Notes: generated by a model from the letters alone, not told the origin. DNA of 64,000 bases from an uncultured Sphingomonas sp. (GCF_946478955.1 NZ_CAMLDL010000010.1:1-64000), one strand, 5' to 3'. Shown: positions 8,887 through 20,816, numbered from the stretch's first letter. A program made the numbers and translations.

Positions 8887-9507
8887 CTAGGCGTTGAGGG
8901 CAATATGTCCCGGGCGTGTCATTATCCGCTCCATCCAACGGACAATGGCCGGATAAGCCTCCAGGTCGAAGTCTGCCTCGTCGGCCAAATGGGTGTAGGC
9001 AAAAAGGCAGATATCCGCGATGGTGAAACGGCTTCCTGCGAGCCAATCATGCTGGTCTAGATGCTTGTCCATAAGGTCCAGCGCGGCCAGGCCGTTTTCC
9101 CGCTTGGTCGATATTTGCATGCGCTGAGCATCACCGAGCGCATCAAGACCAACCCAGCCCTTCCAGAACCGAAGCGTCGCAATGTTCGGTTCGTGATTAT
9201 ATTGTTCCCAGAACATCCAATGGAGCATGTCGGCCCGGTTGAAGCGGTCATCGGGCACAAGATCGCTGCCGTCCGCCAGGTAAAAGCAGGCAGCGTTGCT
9301 TTCAGCGATCAGGCGGTCGCCGTCCTGCAGAACCGGAATCCGGCCGTTGGGGTTGATGGCGCGCAGAAAATCCGGTGTCCGGGTTTCCCCCTTCATGATG
9401 TCATATTCGCGCCGTTCCAGTGGCACCCCAAGATGGGAGGCCGTCAGGCGAATTTTGTAACAATTACCTGACGCCGCATACTCGTGAAGGATCATCGACG
9501 TCGCCAT
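8887..9507 (-). CDS. Glutathione S-transferase family protein
   Basis: 206 aa cytosolic protein. The N-terminal thioredoxin-like domain has EYAASGNCYKIRLTASHLGV, then NPNGRIPVLQDGDRLIAESNA, in which the cis-Pro and the glutamate-serine glutathione-binding pair are visible. The C-terminal helical domain contains the capping motif SRFTIADICLFAY. Probably conjugates glutathione to electrophiles; substrate unknown. Its start lies 2 bp from the end of the quinone oxidoreductase gene, suggesting one transcript. Confidence 0.92.
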   Translation of the reverse strand: MATSMILHEYAASGNCYKIRLTASHLGVPLERREYDIMKGETRTPDFLRAINPNGRIPVLQDGDRLIAESNAACFYLADGSDLVPDDRFNRADMLHWMFWEQYNHEPNIATLRFWKGWVGLDALGDAQRMQISTKRENGLAALDLMDKHLDQHDWLAGSRFTIADICLFAYTHLADEADFDLEAYPAIVRWMERIMTRPGHIALNA

Positions 9508-9509
9508 CG

Positions 9510-10511
9510 CTACATCTCCAATACGATTTTCCCGACATGGTCGCCCGCTTCCATACGCGCCTGGGCCTCGGCCGCTTGCGCCAATGGAAAGACTTTGTCC
9601 ATCGCCGGGTGCAGGCGATTTGCCTCAACCAACGGCCAGACCGTTTCCTTTAGCTCATTTGCGACCAATGCCTTGAAAGCGGCATCGCGGGCGCGGAGGG
9701 TCGAGCCGGTGAGCGTCAGGCGCCGCCGCATGATGTCGGGGATCGACACCTCGGTGGTCATTCCGCGCTGGAACGCGATGGAGACATGGCGACCGTCATC
9801 GGCAAGGCAGGCGAGGTTGCGCGGCACATAATCGCCGCCGACCATGTCGAGCACGACGGCAACGCCGCGTCCCTCAGTCATGTCCTTGACCGCTTCGACA
9901 AAGTCCTCGGTCTTGTAGTTAATGGCGAGGTCAGCGCCGAGCGCGACCGCATCGGCGCATTTGTCGTCGCTGCCGCAGGTGACGATGACGGTGAGGCCGA
10001 ATAAACGGCCCAGTTTGATCGCCATGGTCCCGATCCCGCTGGTTCCGCCATGGACGAGGACGATATCACCGTCGGCGGCAAAGCCCCGCTCGAACAGATT
10101 GCTCCATACGGTGAACAGCGTTTCCGGCATTGCCGCCGCTTCGGTCATCGGCAGCACTTCGGGGACGATCAGGCAGCTTCCGGTCGGCGCAAGGCAATAC
10201 TCCGCATACCCACCGCCAGCGACCAGCGCGCATATCTTTTGCCCGATCAGATCGGCACCGCCCGGTCCGGCGGCAACAACCGTTCCGCTAATCTCCAGCC
10301 CCGGAATATCGCTAGCGCCCGGCGGCGGCGGATAGACGCCCAAACGCTGAAGTACATCAGGGCGGTTGACCCCGGCCGCCGCGACTTTAATCAGCACCTC
10401 TCCCTTGCCCGGCGTCGGCACCGGCCGCTCGGTCAACTGAAGCACCTCCGGCCCGCCCGGCTTCGAAATCTCGATCGCGCGCATGGTTTGGGGAACTGAA
10501 ATGTCGCTCAT
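9510..10511 (-). CDS. NAD(P)H-quinone oxidoreductase, PIG3/QOR-like MDR family
   Basis: 333 aa zinc-independent medium-chain dehydrogenase/reductase. The N-terminal GroES-like domain begins MRAIEISKPGGPEVLQL, followed by KVAAAGVNRPDVLQRLGVYP. The Rossmann NADPH site is VLVHGGTSGIGTMAIKLGR (about residue 150). VVLDMVGGDYV and the C-terminal tail HVGKIVLEM are characteristic of PIG3-type quinone reductases. No zinc-ligand motifs are present. It starts a minus-strand unit with the GST gene, consistent with electrophile/quinone detoxification. Confidence 0.92.
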   Translation of the reverse strand: MSDISVPQTMRAIEISKPGGPEVLQLTERPVPTPGKGEVLIKVAAAGVNRPDVLQRLGVYPPPPGASDIPGLEISGTVVAAGPGGADLIGQKICALVAGGGYAEYCLAPTGSCLIVPEVLPMTEAAAMPETLFTVWSNLFERGFAADGDIVLVHGGTSGIGTMAIKLGRLFGLTVIVTCGSDDKCADAVALGADLAINYKTEDFVEAVKDMTEGRGVAVVLDMVGGDYVPRNLACLADDGRHVSIAFQRGMTTEVSIPDIMRRRLTLTGSTLRARDAAFKALVANELKETVWPLVEANRLHPAMDKVFPLAQAAEAQARMEAGDHVGKIVLEM

Positions 10512-10574
10512 ACTTTAAATTCCTTACCGAGCCGCGCGCTTCATGGCGCGTCGGTCAGTAAAGGGGAACCCCCA

Positions 10575-11444
10575 ATGCGTATCTTCGCGGTGCCAATGCT
10601 TGCCATACTCGCCGCTTGTCAGACGGCCAAGCCGGTGCAGAAGCAGCAGACATGGGAGGAGTTCACGCGCGATCATCCGGATAGTTTTATCGCGACCTAT
10701 CGCGGTAGCGTCGACCGGGAAACTGAGGATCTTCGCACTATCGGACGCGGCGCAGACTTTGATCTGGTTCGCCGCTACGTCGACGCATATTTGCCGGCGG
10801 GCGATTACACGATCCGAGCAACTGGAGCCAACGCTGTCACGTTACGAGCGATACGGGTCGATTCGATCACAAACTTCCTCGTACGAAATGGCTATGGGGC
10901 CGCCCAATTTTCCGAACCTGCTACTCCACGGCGCATGGTGGAAGCCGCTGCGTCAGTGGTCGGGCGCGGACAAGGAGGGGCCGATCTGGTGACCGTCGCG
11001 CCAATGATTGCCGCCGTCGACCTGGTCGGGATGGAAGAGTTGCCAGATGGATCAACGGACATCGTATATCGTGTCGCCGAACCCATCAAACGCTCGCCCA
11101 CAAAGGGCGCAACGATCCGTTTTCATATGCGCGACCCGCAGCCCCGTCTGCAAGCGCCAGCACCCGGTGTGCCGCCGCCGCCCCCACCACCTCTGTTGGG
11201 ATGGGAGGATGCCGATCAACCGCATCAGATTCTAATTCTGCGGCCGTCTGCATCGCCGTCCACTTACCCTTGGGAAAAGGTTGTCAGCCCAATGCCGGTT
11301 CGCGGCGATCAAGTTCTGCCAAGTTACCATAGCGCAATGCCGGAAACGACGCTTACTATTCTCCGGCAGGCCGCTCAAGCACAAATCTGCGCGCCTGACT
11401 TTGTGCCCGTGTCCGGGACGCCCGTTCACTCCATTCCCTGTTGA
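10575..11444 (+). CDS. Hypothetical proline-rich lipoprotein
   Basis: 289 aa. MRIFAVPMLAILAAC is a lipoprotein signal with lipobox LAAC (Cys at residue 15). The mature protein has no motif I recognise; it contains a run of prolines (GVPPPPPPPLLGW, about residue 205) that probably acts as a flexible linker between two parts, and three further Cys residues including the last residue. Divergently placed from the quinone oxidoreductase gene, whose ATG is 63 bp away. Function unknown; envelope location is inferred from the signal. Confidence 0.65.
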   Translation: MRIFAVPMLAILAACQTAKPVQKQQTWEEFTRDHPDSFIATYRGSVDRETEDLRTIGRGADFDLVRRYVDAYLPAGDYTIRATGANAVTLRAIRVDSITNFLVRNGYGAAQFSEPATPRRMVEAAASVVGRGQGGADLVTVAPMIAAVDLVGMEELPDGSTDIVYRVAEPIKRSPTKGATIRFHMRDPQPRLQAPAPGVPPPPPPPLLGWEDADQPHQILILRPSASPSTYPWEKVVSPMPVRGDQVLPSYHSAMPETTLTILRQAAQAQICAPDFVPVSGTPVHSIPC

Positions 11445-11475
11445 CTTCGCCATCCGCTCGTCCGAGCGTGGGCAC

Positions 11476-11667
11476 ATGGACGAGGAAGACGATTTCAAGC
11501 CTGGCCAGCCGATTGTCGACCTCGGCAAGGAAGACCTCGACCCGTTGTCACTCGAGGAACTGGATCAGCGCGTGGTGCGGTTGAAGGCCGAGATTGCGCG
11601 CGTTGAAGCCCATAAGGCCAAGAGCTCCGCCCATATGAGCGCCGCCGATGCGCTGTTCAAAAAATAG
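11476..11667 (+). CDS. DUF1192 family small protein
   Basis: 63 aa, acidic N-terminus (MDEEDDFKPG) followed by DLDPLSLEELDQRVVRLKAEIARVEA, the core of the DUF1192 family found across alphaproteobacteria, which looks like a short coiled coil. The start ATG at 11476 is chosen because the family begins at the acidic segment. It lies 31 bp after the lipoprotein gene and 116 bp before clpA. Function of the family is not known to me. Confidence 0.82.
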   Translation: MDEEDDFKPGQPIVDLGKEDLDPLSLEELDQRVVRLKAEIARVEAHKAKSSAHMSAADALFKK

Positions 11668-11783
11668 GCGCGCGCAGACCGACCGGGGGACGGTCGAGCA
11701 CGGCTATCTACCCCCACCACTCGCCGCAGCGCCCTTGATCGGGGTGTGCCCCATGCCGACATTAGACGGGTAAGGAGACCCGA

Positions 11784-14135
<2,352 letters not shown>

Positions 14136-14144
14136 ACCCTTTCC

Positions 14145-14173
14145 AACCCGCCGCCCTAACAAAGCGGCGGGTT
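14145..14173 (+). terminator. Hairpin after clpA
   Basis: Perfect 10-bp stem AACCCGCCGC/GCGGCGGGTT around a 9-nt loop, starting 9 bp after the clpA stop. The T run after it is weak, but position and symmetry make a transcription terminator or mRNA-end stabiliser likely. Confidence 0.7.
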
Positions 14174-14225
14174 GACGAACCTATGAAAGATTGGCGAAAT
14201 GCCCCCCCTCTAGTGGGGGCGCGCC

Positions 14226-14894
14226 ATGGATGATTTTAATAAGGGTCAACACGACGGCTATTACGGCACCGGTCCGGGCAACAATACCAACTGGGCTGGC
14301 CGTCAGGCCGGCATAGATCGACGCCAAGCGGAAGAGGATGCTGACCGAAATCGCGGTAAGCTACCCTCATGGGGCAACGGACCGTCACATACCAATGATG
14401 GTGCGGGAGGCGGCATGTTCGTCGTCGTGCTGTTGGCCGGTATCCTGCTCTGGGCCATGCGTTTCTATTTCCTGTCGCTTGCCGGGGCGGTTCTTATCGT
14501 CGGCTTGGTCCTGCTGATCGCCACCAAGCTATTGGGCGAGAAAGCCAGCGCGCGCATATTCGTAGATGCGCTATTGGCCTATTTCATCGCCATGGTCACC
14601 GCGGCGATCGCAGCATTTACTGCTTACCAACTGGCAAATGCCGGCGGGCCGGACCTTGTGCCTGGAATGGACAGCCTGGTGGCTGACAATAATCGCTCGA
14701 TCCCCGAACCGGAATTTCGGACTCTCGCATTTCCACTATTTACCGGTTTGCTTGCTGGAACCTGGTGCCTTAACCGAAAAGTCAACTTGCAGCGCCTATC
14801 GCTGCCTCTTCGGTGGGTAGGATTGGGTATCCTGCTCACCGTCGCCCCAATTGGAGGAGCCTGGCTGACGCGCAGCGTTTTCGCGATGTTCTGA
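14226..14894 (+). CDS. Hypothetical membrane protein
   Basis: 222 aa. The first 60 residues are hydrophilic and rich in Gly, Asn and Asp, followed by four or five hydrophobic helices (beginning MFVVVLLAGILLWAMRFY, LAGAVLIVGLVLLIATKL, FIAMVTAAIAAFTAYQL, and a last one near VGLGILLTVAPIGGAW). No known family is recognised. Inner-membrane location is inferred from hydropathy. A hairpin terminator separates it from clpA. Confidence 0.7.
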   Translation: MDDFNKGQHDGYYGTGPGNNTNWAGRQAGIDRRQAEEDADRNRGKLPSWGNGPSHTNDGAGGGMFVVVLLAGILLWAMRFYFLSLAGAVLIVGLVLLIATKLLGEKASARIFVDALLAYFIAMVTAAIAAFTAYQLANAGGPDLVPGMDSLVADNNRSIPEPEFRTLAFPLFTGLLAGTWCLNRKVNLQRLSLPLRWVGLGILLTVAPIGGAWLTRSVFAMF

Positions 14895-15002
14895 AAAAAT
14901 CATTCCATGACGGCCGCCGGTCGATGACAGCGTCATTAAAATAGCGTAGGCGAGCCTTATCGCTCCGGTAACGTAACGAACGGCCAACACGGGAGGGTTT
15001 TC

Positions 15003-15386
15003 ATGTCCAATGACAAGCTTTTGCCACTCGCCTTGCGGTTGTTCGGCTTCATTTTCCTGCTGATTTATCCGCTGGCGATGATCTGGCCTTCCGGTTGGGC
15101 CTGGCACGAGGGCTCACCCGCATCCAGCGACTATTATCTAATGATCGTCGGCGTGTATGCGACTCTCGGTGTTTTCCTGATCCGCGCGGCAGCCAATCCA
15201 TCCGCGAATACGTCGCTAATCTGGTTCACCGTCTGGTCAAGCGTCGTCCACGCCCTGATCATGGCCTATGAGGCGGTCCGCAATCCAATGATGGGCGGTC
15301 ATTTGCTTGGCGACGTTCCTGCCCTGCTGCTGGTCGCATTGGTGCTGGGCGTGCTGATGTCGAAGGCAGAACGCCAACCGGCCTGA
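15003..15386 (+). CDS. DUF6632-type small integral membrane protein
   Basis: 127 aa with four predicted transmembrane helices: LALRLFGFIFLLIYPLAMIW, YYLMIVGVYATLGVFLI, LIWFTVWSSVVHALIMAYEA and the C-terminal LLLVALVLGVLM. The pattern with HALIMAYEA and GHLLGDVPAL matches proteins annotated DUF6632. The Shine-Dalgarno GGGAGGG lies directly upstream of ATG 15003. No function known; no operon partner is evident, with 108 bp before and 109 bp after it. Confidence 0.75.
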   Translation: MSNDKLLPLALRLFGFIFLLIYPLAMIWPSGWAWHEGSPASSDYYLMIVGVYATLGVFLIRAAANPSANTSLIWFTVWSSVVHALIMAYEAVRNPMMGGHLLGDVPALLLVALVLGVLMSKAERQPA

Positions 15387-15495
15387 CCCGCGGACATTCT
15401 TCTGCCAGCGCCACTTGGCCGTTCGTCGAACGTTAAATTGCGCGCCGCAACCCAATCTGCTTTGCTCCGCCCCTAGATCAAACAGGGAGGTGGGC

Positions 15496-17535
15496 ATGAA
15501 GGCTCTTCGGGCAGCGGTGACGGCGCTTGCAATCGGAACATCGTCAATCGCCATGGCGGCACCGCAAACGGCACCCAACCCGCGCTTTACGGGAAGCGAT
15601 CTGTTCAACCTGAGTATTGCCAGCGACACGCAGATCAGCCCGGATGGGCGGCAGATCGCCTATGTTCGCCGGTCTAACGATATCATGACCGACAAGGCGC
15701 GGTCGTCCATCTGGCTGGTTGATGCAGCGACGGGGGCGCAGCGACCGCTCGTAACCGGACCCGGCGACCATTTCGGACCAAGCTGGTCGCCAGACGGCAA
15801 GCGGCTCGCCTATGCATCGACCACCGAAGGCGGCGCGCCGCAGCTTTTTATCCGCTGGATGGACAGCGGCCAGTCGGCAAAGATCACCGGCCTTCCGGAC
15901 AGCCCGCAGGCAATCGAATGGTCGCCCGATGGTCGCCGTATCGCCTATCTGATGACCGTTCCCGATGATGAGGCGAAGCTTGGCTCCGCGCCGCCAAAGC
16001 CGGAGGGCGCCAATTGGGCGAAACCGCTCGAGGTGATCGACAAGGTTACCTACAAGGCAGACGGCGCGGGCTTCCTGAAGGCCGGCTATGATCACATCTT
16101 CGTTGTTGATGCGGACGGCGGCGCGCCGCGCCAAGTGACGTTTGGCCCGTATAATGACGGCGCGCCCCATTGGACCAGCGACGGTAATGCCGTTCTGTTC
16201 AGCGCGGTCCGCAAGGAAGATTGGCAAATCAACGCCAATGACAGCGAAGTTTATCGCGTCAGCCTGTCGGGCGGGGAACCGGTTGCGCTCACCAGCCGCA
16301 AGGGCCCCGACAATAATCCGCAAATGTCCCCGGATGGCCGCCTGATCCTGTTCACCGGCTTCGACGATCAGGGCAAAGGTTATGAACAATCGCGCCTCTA
16401 CGTCATGAATAGCGACGGCTCTGGTCAGCGAATGCTCGGCAATCTTGATCGTGACATCCGGCAATTCAACTGGGCGCCGGACAGCCGCTCGGTCTATGCT
16501 GGCTATGAGCAGGATGGTTCGGTCACCGTTTCGCGCATCAATCTCAACGGTTCGGTTTCCCCACTTGTGCGTGATGTTGGCGGCGGCGGCCTGGATCGCC
16601 CATATGCCGGCGGTGATTTCAGCGTGTCGCGCGGCGGGGCAATTGCCTATACCCGCGATAGCGCCAGCCGCCCGGCGGAGGTGGCCGTCTATAGCGGCGG
16701 CAAATCGCGTACGCTGACCGATCTTAATCAGCTTTCGCTCTCCGCAAAATCGCTTGGTCCAGTCCGGACGCTGGCGGTCCGCGCGCCCGATGGCGGCAAT
16801 GTCCCAAGCTGGCTTATCCTGCCACCGGGATATCAGGACGGACAAAAGGTGCCGACAATCCTGGAAATCCACGGCGGCCCCTATGCGGCCTACGGTCCCC
16901 ACTTCTCAACCGATTATCAGCTATACGCGGCGGCGGGCTACGCAGTGCTCTATACCAACCCGCGCGGATCGACCGGCTATGGTCAGGCATTCGCCGACGG
17001 GATCGAGAAAACCTACCCGGCAAGCAACTTCGACGACCTGATGGCGGCGGTCGATGCTGCGGTAGCAGCGGGTGTCGCAGATCCCGACAATCTGTTCGTC
17101 ACCGGCGGATCGGGCGGCGGCATTCTTACCGCCTGGATCGTCGGCAGCACCAACCGGTTCAAGGCCGCAGCGGCGCAGAAGCCCGTCATTAACTGGACAA
17201 CCCAGGCGCTGACCAGCGACGGTGTCCCCTTCTTCGGCAAATATTGGATGGGCTCCATGCCGTGGGAAAATTACCAAAGCTATTGGGCCCGTTCGCCGCT
17301 TAGCCTGGTCGGAAAAATGTCCACGCCGACCCTCGTGGTCGTTGGCGCCGAAGATTATCGCACCCCGGTCAGCGAGTCCGAACAACTCTATTCGGCCTTA
17401 AAGCTGAAAGGCGTCCCGACCATGCTGGTGAAGGTGCCGGGGGCAAGTCATGGCGGCATCGCCGCCCGGCCCAGTCAATCCGCCGCCAAGGCATCCGCGA
17501 TCATCGCGTGGTTCGACAAATATCGGACGCGCTAG
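15496..17535 (+). CDS. Secreted S9-family prolyl oligopeptidase/dipeptidyl aminopeptidase
   Basis: 679 aa serine peptidase. MKALRAAVTALAIG...MAA is a Sec signal peptide. The N-terminal two-thirds is a beta-propeller with TolB/WD40-like repeats (ISPDGRQIAYVRR, SWSPDGKRLAYAS, EWSPDGRRIAYLM, MSPDGRLILFTG). The alpha/beta-hydrolase domain has the nucleophile elbow GGSGGG with serine, the Asp in VVGAEDYRTPVSESEQ, and the His in GASHGG. It probably trims peptides in the periplasm. ATG 15496 is preceded by GGGAGGT. An M28 peptidase gene follows 54 bp downstream, suggesting a joint peptide-degradation role. Confidence 0.93.
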   Translation: MKALRAAVTALAIGTSSIAMAAPQTAPNPRFTGSDLFNLSIASDTQISPDGRQIAYVRRSNDIMTDKARSSIWLVDAATGAQRPLVTGPGDHFGPSWSPDGKRLAYASTTEGGAPQLFIRWMDSGQSAKITGLPDSPQAIEWSPDGRRIAYLMTVPDDEAKLGSAPPKPEGANWAKPLEVIDKVTYKADGAGFLKAGYDHIFVVDADGGAPRQVTFGPYNDGAPHWTSDGNAVLFSAVRKEDWQINANDSEVYRVSLSGGEPVALTSRKGPDNNPQMSPDGRLILFTGFDDQGKGYEQSRLYVMNSDGSGQRMLGNLDRDIRQFNWAPDSRSVYAGYEQDGSVTVSRINLNGSVSPLVRDVGGGGLDRPYAGGDFSVSRGGAIAYTRDSASRPAEVAVYSGGKSRTLTDLNQLSLSAKSLGPVRTLAVRAPDGGNVPSWLILPPGYQDGQKVPTILEIHGGPYAAYGPHFSTDYQLYAAAGYAVLYTNPRGSTGYGQAFADGIEKTYPASNFDDLMAAVDAAVAAGVADPDNLFVTGGSGGGILTAWIVGSTNRFKAAAAQKPVINWTTQALTSDGVPFFGKYWMGSMPWENYQSYWARSPLSLVGKMSTPTLVVVGAEDYRTPVSESEQLYSALKLKGVPTMLVKVPGASHGGIAARPSQSAAKASAIIAWFDKYRTR

Positions 17536-17589
17536 CCAAACCGGCCCTGCTCGTTAGAGTGGGGCCAAACCAAAATAGGAGAAGCCATT

Positions 17590-19293
17590 ATGCGCCATTT
17601 CGCGCTGCCCCTGACTGTTTCCCTGACAATCGCGCTTGCCGCCTGCGCCACCGCCCCCGTTGAACCGGCCCGGTCGGCCCCGGCGCCGGCACAGCCATTT
17701 GCGTTCAGCGCCGATCGCCTGTCCGACACCGTCCGCACCATCAGCGACGACAGCTATGAGGGCCGCGCACCCGCGACGCCGGGTGAAGCCAAGACCGTCG
17801 CCTATATCGCCGATGCATTTGAAAAGGCGGGTGTTCAGCCCGGCGGGGTCATCGTCAATGGTCAGCGGACCTGGACACAGCCTGTCCCCCTGCTGAAATC
17901 CGAATGGGCGGCCACGCCGCATCTCGCCATGACCATCGGCGGCAAGTCGGTTGAGCTGACTCAGGGCGAACAGATTGCCGCGCGTAGCCCGACCAACGGC
18001 GACAAGGGCGTCGACCTCAACAATGTTCCGCTCGTCTTTGTCGGCTACGGCGTCAACGCCCCGGAACGCGGGTGGGACGACTACAAAGGTCAGGACCTGA
18101 AGGGCAAAGTGCTGGTCATGCTGGTCAACGACCCAGACTTTGAGGCCAGGGGAGAACCGCTTGAAGGCGATTTCGGCGGCAAGGCGATGACCTACTACGG
18201 CCGCTGGACATATAAATATGAGGAAGGCGCGCGGCAGGGTGCAGCGGGTGTGTTGGTGATCCATGAGACTGCGCCCGCCAGCTATGGCTGGAACACAGTC
18301 AAAAACAGCAACACGAACACCATGTTCGACATCGTCCGCAAGAACCCGAAGGCCGACCATCCGGCGCTTGAAGGGTGGATTCAGCGCGATCTGGCGCAGC
18401 AGATTTTTGCCGCATCCGGCCTTGATCTTGACGCGATGAAGGCGGCGGCCCGCAGAAAAGACTTCAAGCCGGTCGCGCTAAAGGCCGGCCTCACCGCCCA
18501 TGGTCAGGCCAATACAGAAGTGATCACGTCGCAGAACGTCGTCGGCCTGCTTCCGGGCAGCAAATATCCCGATGAGACGATTATCTACAGCGGGCATTGG
18601 GACCATCTTGGCGTTGGGCAGCCCGACGCGAACGGTGATCGCATCTATAATGGTGCGCTCGATAACGCGACCGGCATTGCTCACATCATCGAACAGGCGC
18701 GCGCCTTCGCCGCCGGTCCTCGCCCCGAACGGTCGATTGTTTTCCTTGCCGTGACGGCAGAAGAAAAGGGCCTGCTGGGCAGCGAATATTATGCCGCCAA
18801 CCCCATCTATCCGGCCGGTAAGACGGTGGCGGTGATCAACACCGATTCGATGGGCGTCTTTGGTCCGGCAAAGGATTTCTCCATTTCCGGGACGGCGAAA
18901 CTCGGCCTGTTGGATGATTTGGTTGAGGAAGGCGCAAAGGCCGGGCGCACCTTCACGCCAGACCGGCATCCCGAAAGCGGCGGATTCTACCGCAGCGACC
19001 ATTTCACCATGGCTAAGGTCGGCATTCCCGCAATCTCGTTCAAATCGGGCGGCGACCTGGTGAACGGCGGCCTCGCGCGCGGTGAAGCCATCGGCAAGGA
19101 GTATACGTCCAAGCGGTATCACCAGCAGGACGACGAATGGGCGCCAGACTGGGACTTCACCGGCATTGTTGCCGATGCCAACCTGCTACACGCGCTTGGC
19201 GTTCGCCTCGCCAACAGTCGCGAATGGCCAAACTGGAGCAGCGACAGCGAATTCCGGGCCGAGCGCGACAAGACATCGGGTGAACGCCGATAA
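17590..19293 (+). CDS. M28-family zinc aminopeptidase with PA domain, lipoprotein
   Basis: 567 aa. Lipobox LAAC near residue 20 indicates membrane anchoring on the periplasmic side or outer membrane. An inserted PA-like domain (about residues 130-300) precedes the catalytic core. Zinc ligands of the M28 family are visible: SGHWDHLGVG, GALDNATGIA, VTAEEKGLLGSEYY with the catalytic Glu-Glu pair, the Asp of INTDSMG, and the terminal His in YRSDHFTMAKVGIPA. Likely removes N-terminal amino acids from peptides. It lies directly downstream of the S9 peptidase gene on the same strand. Confidence 0.93.
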   Translation: MRHFALPLTVSLTIALAACATAPVEPARSAPAPAQPFAFSADRLSDTVRTISDDSYEGRAPATPGEAKTVAYIADAFEKAGVQPGGVIVNGQRTWTQPVPLLKSEWAATPHLAMTIGGKSVELTQGEQIAARSPTNGDKGVDLNNVPLVFVGYGVNAPERGWDDYKGQDLKGKVLVMLVNDPDFEARGEPLEGDFGGKAMTYYGRWTYKYEEGARQGAAGVLVIHETAPASYGWNTVKNSNTNTMFDIVRKNPKADHPALEGWIQRDLAQQIFAASGLDLDAMKAAARRKDFKPVALKAGLTAHGQANTEVITSQNVVGLLPGSKYPDETIIYSGHWDHLGVGQPDANGDRIYNGALDNATGIAHIIEQARAFAAGPRPERSIVFLAVTAEEKGLLGSEYYAANPIYPAGKTVAVINTDSMGVFGPAKDFSISGTAKLGLLDDLVEEGAKAGRTFTPDRHPESGGFYRSDHFTMAKVGIPAISFKSGGDLVNGGLARGEAIGKEYTSKRYHQQDDEWAPDWDFTGIVADANLLHALGVRLANSREWPNWSSDSEFRAERDKTSGERR

Positions 19294-19351
19294 TAAGTTT
19301 GTTCCGTTTATGTTCCGATGCTAAAGCTCGTCGGGAAGGGAGAGTCGTGCC

Positions 19352-19990
19352 ATGACCATCGACTTTTACACCAACCCGATGAGCCGCGGGCAGATCGTCC
19401 GCTGGATGCTGGAGGAAGTGGGCGCGCCCTACGCTCAGCATATCGTCCACTATGACGAGAAGGGCGATGGCACCGTGTCGATGAAGGATGACGCCTATGC
19501 GGCGGTCAATCCGATGAAGAAGGTCCCGGCGATCGTCCATGACGGCAATACCGTCACCGAATGCGCCGGTATCATCGCCTATCTGGCGGACGTGTTTCCC
19601 GATGCGGGTTTAGGACCGCGGGATGAGGAGAAGGCGGATTATTACCGCTGGCTGTTCTTCGGCGCGGGACCGGTCGAGGCGGCGGTCAGCAATCACGCCA
19701 ACGGATGGGATCCGTCGCCGGAACGCGAACGGATGTTCGGCTATGGCAGCTACGACCGAATGGTCGACACGCTGGCGGCGCATTTCGCGGACCATGATTA
19801 TGTCTGTGGGCCCCGGTTCACGGCGGCGGACGTCTATGTCGGCAGCCAGGTGCTTTGGGGCACCCAATTCGGCACCCTGCCCGAGCGGCCGGAATTCACC
19901 GCCTACGCTGCGCGGCTGAGCGAGCGCGACGCGTACAAGCGCGGCAAGGAGATCGACGGCAAGCTGATCGCGGAGATGCAGGCGAAGTAG
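19352..19990 (+). CDS. Glutathione S-transferase family protein
   Basis: 212 aa. The thioredoxin-like N-domain reads FYTNPMSRGQIVRWMLEEVG, with NPMKKVPAIVHDGNTVTECAGI as the cis-Pro and glutathione-binding region. The C-domain includes GPRFTAADVYVGSQVLWG, the usual hydrophobic-staple motif. It resembles the Sphingomonas GSTs with an initial FYTNPMSRG motif. Cytosolic; no cysteine at the catalytic site, so a serine-type enzyme is possible. It stands alone downstream of the M28 peptidase gene. Confidence 0.9.
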   Translation: MTIDFYTNPMSRGQIVRWMLEEVGAPYAQHIVHYDEKGDGTVSMKDDAYAAVNPMKKVPAIVHDGNTVTECAGIIAYLADVFPDAGLGPRDEEKADYYRWLFFGAGPVEAAVSNHANGWDPSPERERMFGYGSYDRMVDTLAAHFADHDYVCGPRFTAADVYVGSQVLWGTQFGTLPERPEFTAYAARLSERDAYKRGKEIDGKLIAEMQAK

Positions 19991-20182
19991 GGATTCGTCC
20001 GCGCTTGCTTTGGGTGCGCCGGCAAAGGCCGTGGGACTAGAGGTAGCGGGGCGCCCGTCATTTCCCGCGGTCACGAAGATGGCAGGGAAGGTTGGTACGG
20101 CGGCCAGCTTAATCTGAACGTTGGCCCGCAAGCGCGTTCAATTGCGGTAGCGCCTGCCGACCGGAGGACTTAGCCAAACCAC

Positions 20183-20737
20183 ATGGGATTATTGACCTTC
20201 ATCATAAACGTCACTTTGGACGGTTGTATCGACCATGAGGTAGGGATCGTCGACGACGAAACCCACGCCTTTTTCACCAACCTTTTGGACGAATCAGGCG
20301 CAATGCTGTGGGGCCGCGTCACCTATGAGATGATGGAGAGCTATTGGCCTTTGGTTGCCCGCGGCGACATTGAGGCCGATCCGTCAATGCGCGAATGGGC
20401 GGTCAAGCTCGACGCAAAGCCAAAATATGTAGCCTCGTCGACGCGAAGTGACTTTCCTTGGGTGAATAGCCACCACATTGGCAATTTGCGCACGGGTGTA
20501 GAGCGCCTCAAGGATGCAACACCGGCTGGCGTCCTCCTGGGCAGCGGGAAGCTTGCAGCCGAGCTGGATCGCCTCGATCTAATCGACGAGTATCGCTTCG
20601 TCATACAACCCATGATCGCTGGCCACGGCCCAACGCTGTATCAAAGCGGATTGCCCGACACGCGGCGGCTTGACCTTATATCGGCCCACCCCTTCCGTAA
20701 CGGCGCTGTGGCAATGCACTATCGCCGCGCACGTTAA
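20183..20737 (+). CDS. Dihydrofolate-reductase-like protein, RibD C-terminal family
   Basis: 184 aa. The fold is recognisable from TFIINVTLDGCIDHEVGIVDD, LWGRVTYEMMESYWP, the LLGSGKLAAELDRLDLIDEYRF segment and the PMIAGHGPTLYQSGL loop. These proteins bind NADPH and reduce small heterocycles, but most have no known substrate. No N-terminal deaminase domain is present, so it is not a full RibD. Isolated gene between a GST gene and repeat-containing non-coding DNA. Confidence 0.85.
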   Translation: MGLLTFIINVTLDGCIDHEVGIVDDETHAFFTNLLDESGAMLWGRVTYEMMESYWPLVARGDIEADPSMREWAVKLDAKPKYVASSTRSDFPWVNSHHIGNLRTGVERLKDATPAGVLLGSGKLAAELDRLDLIDEYRFVIQPMIAGHGPTLYQSGLPDTRRLDLISAHPFRNGAVAMHYRRAR

Positions 20738-20816
20738 CCGATAGAAACGGCGGCACGTTTTCCAGGCACTTCGCGGTTCAGAAGCGTGGATATGACGTCG
20801 GAAATCGATCCGCACC

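Noticed and set aside
15544..16902. Minus-strand open frame of 452 codons opposite the S9 peptidase
   Set aside because: Complement of a clear beta-propeller peptidase; no domain or start signal of its own.
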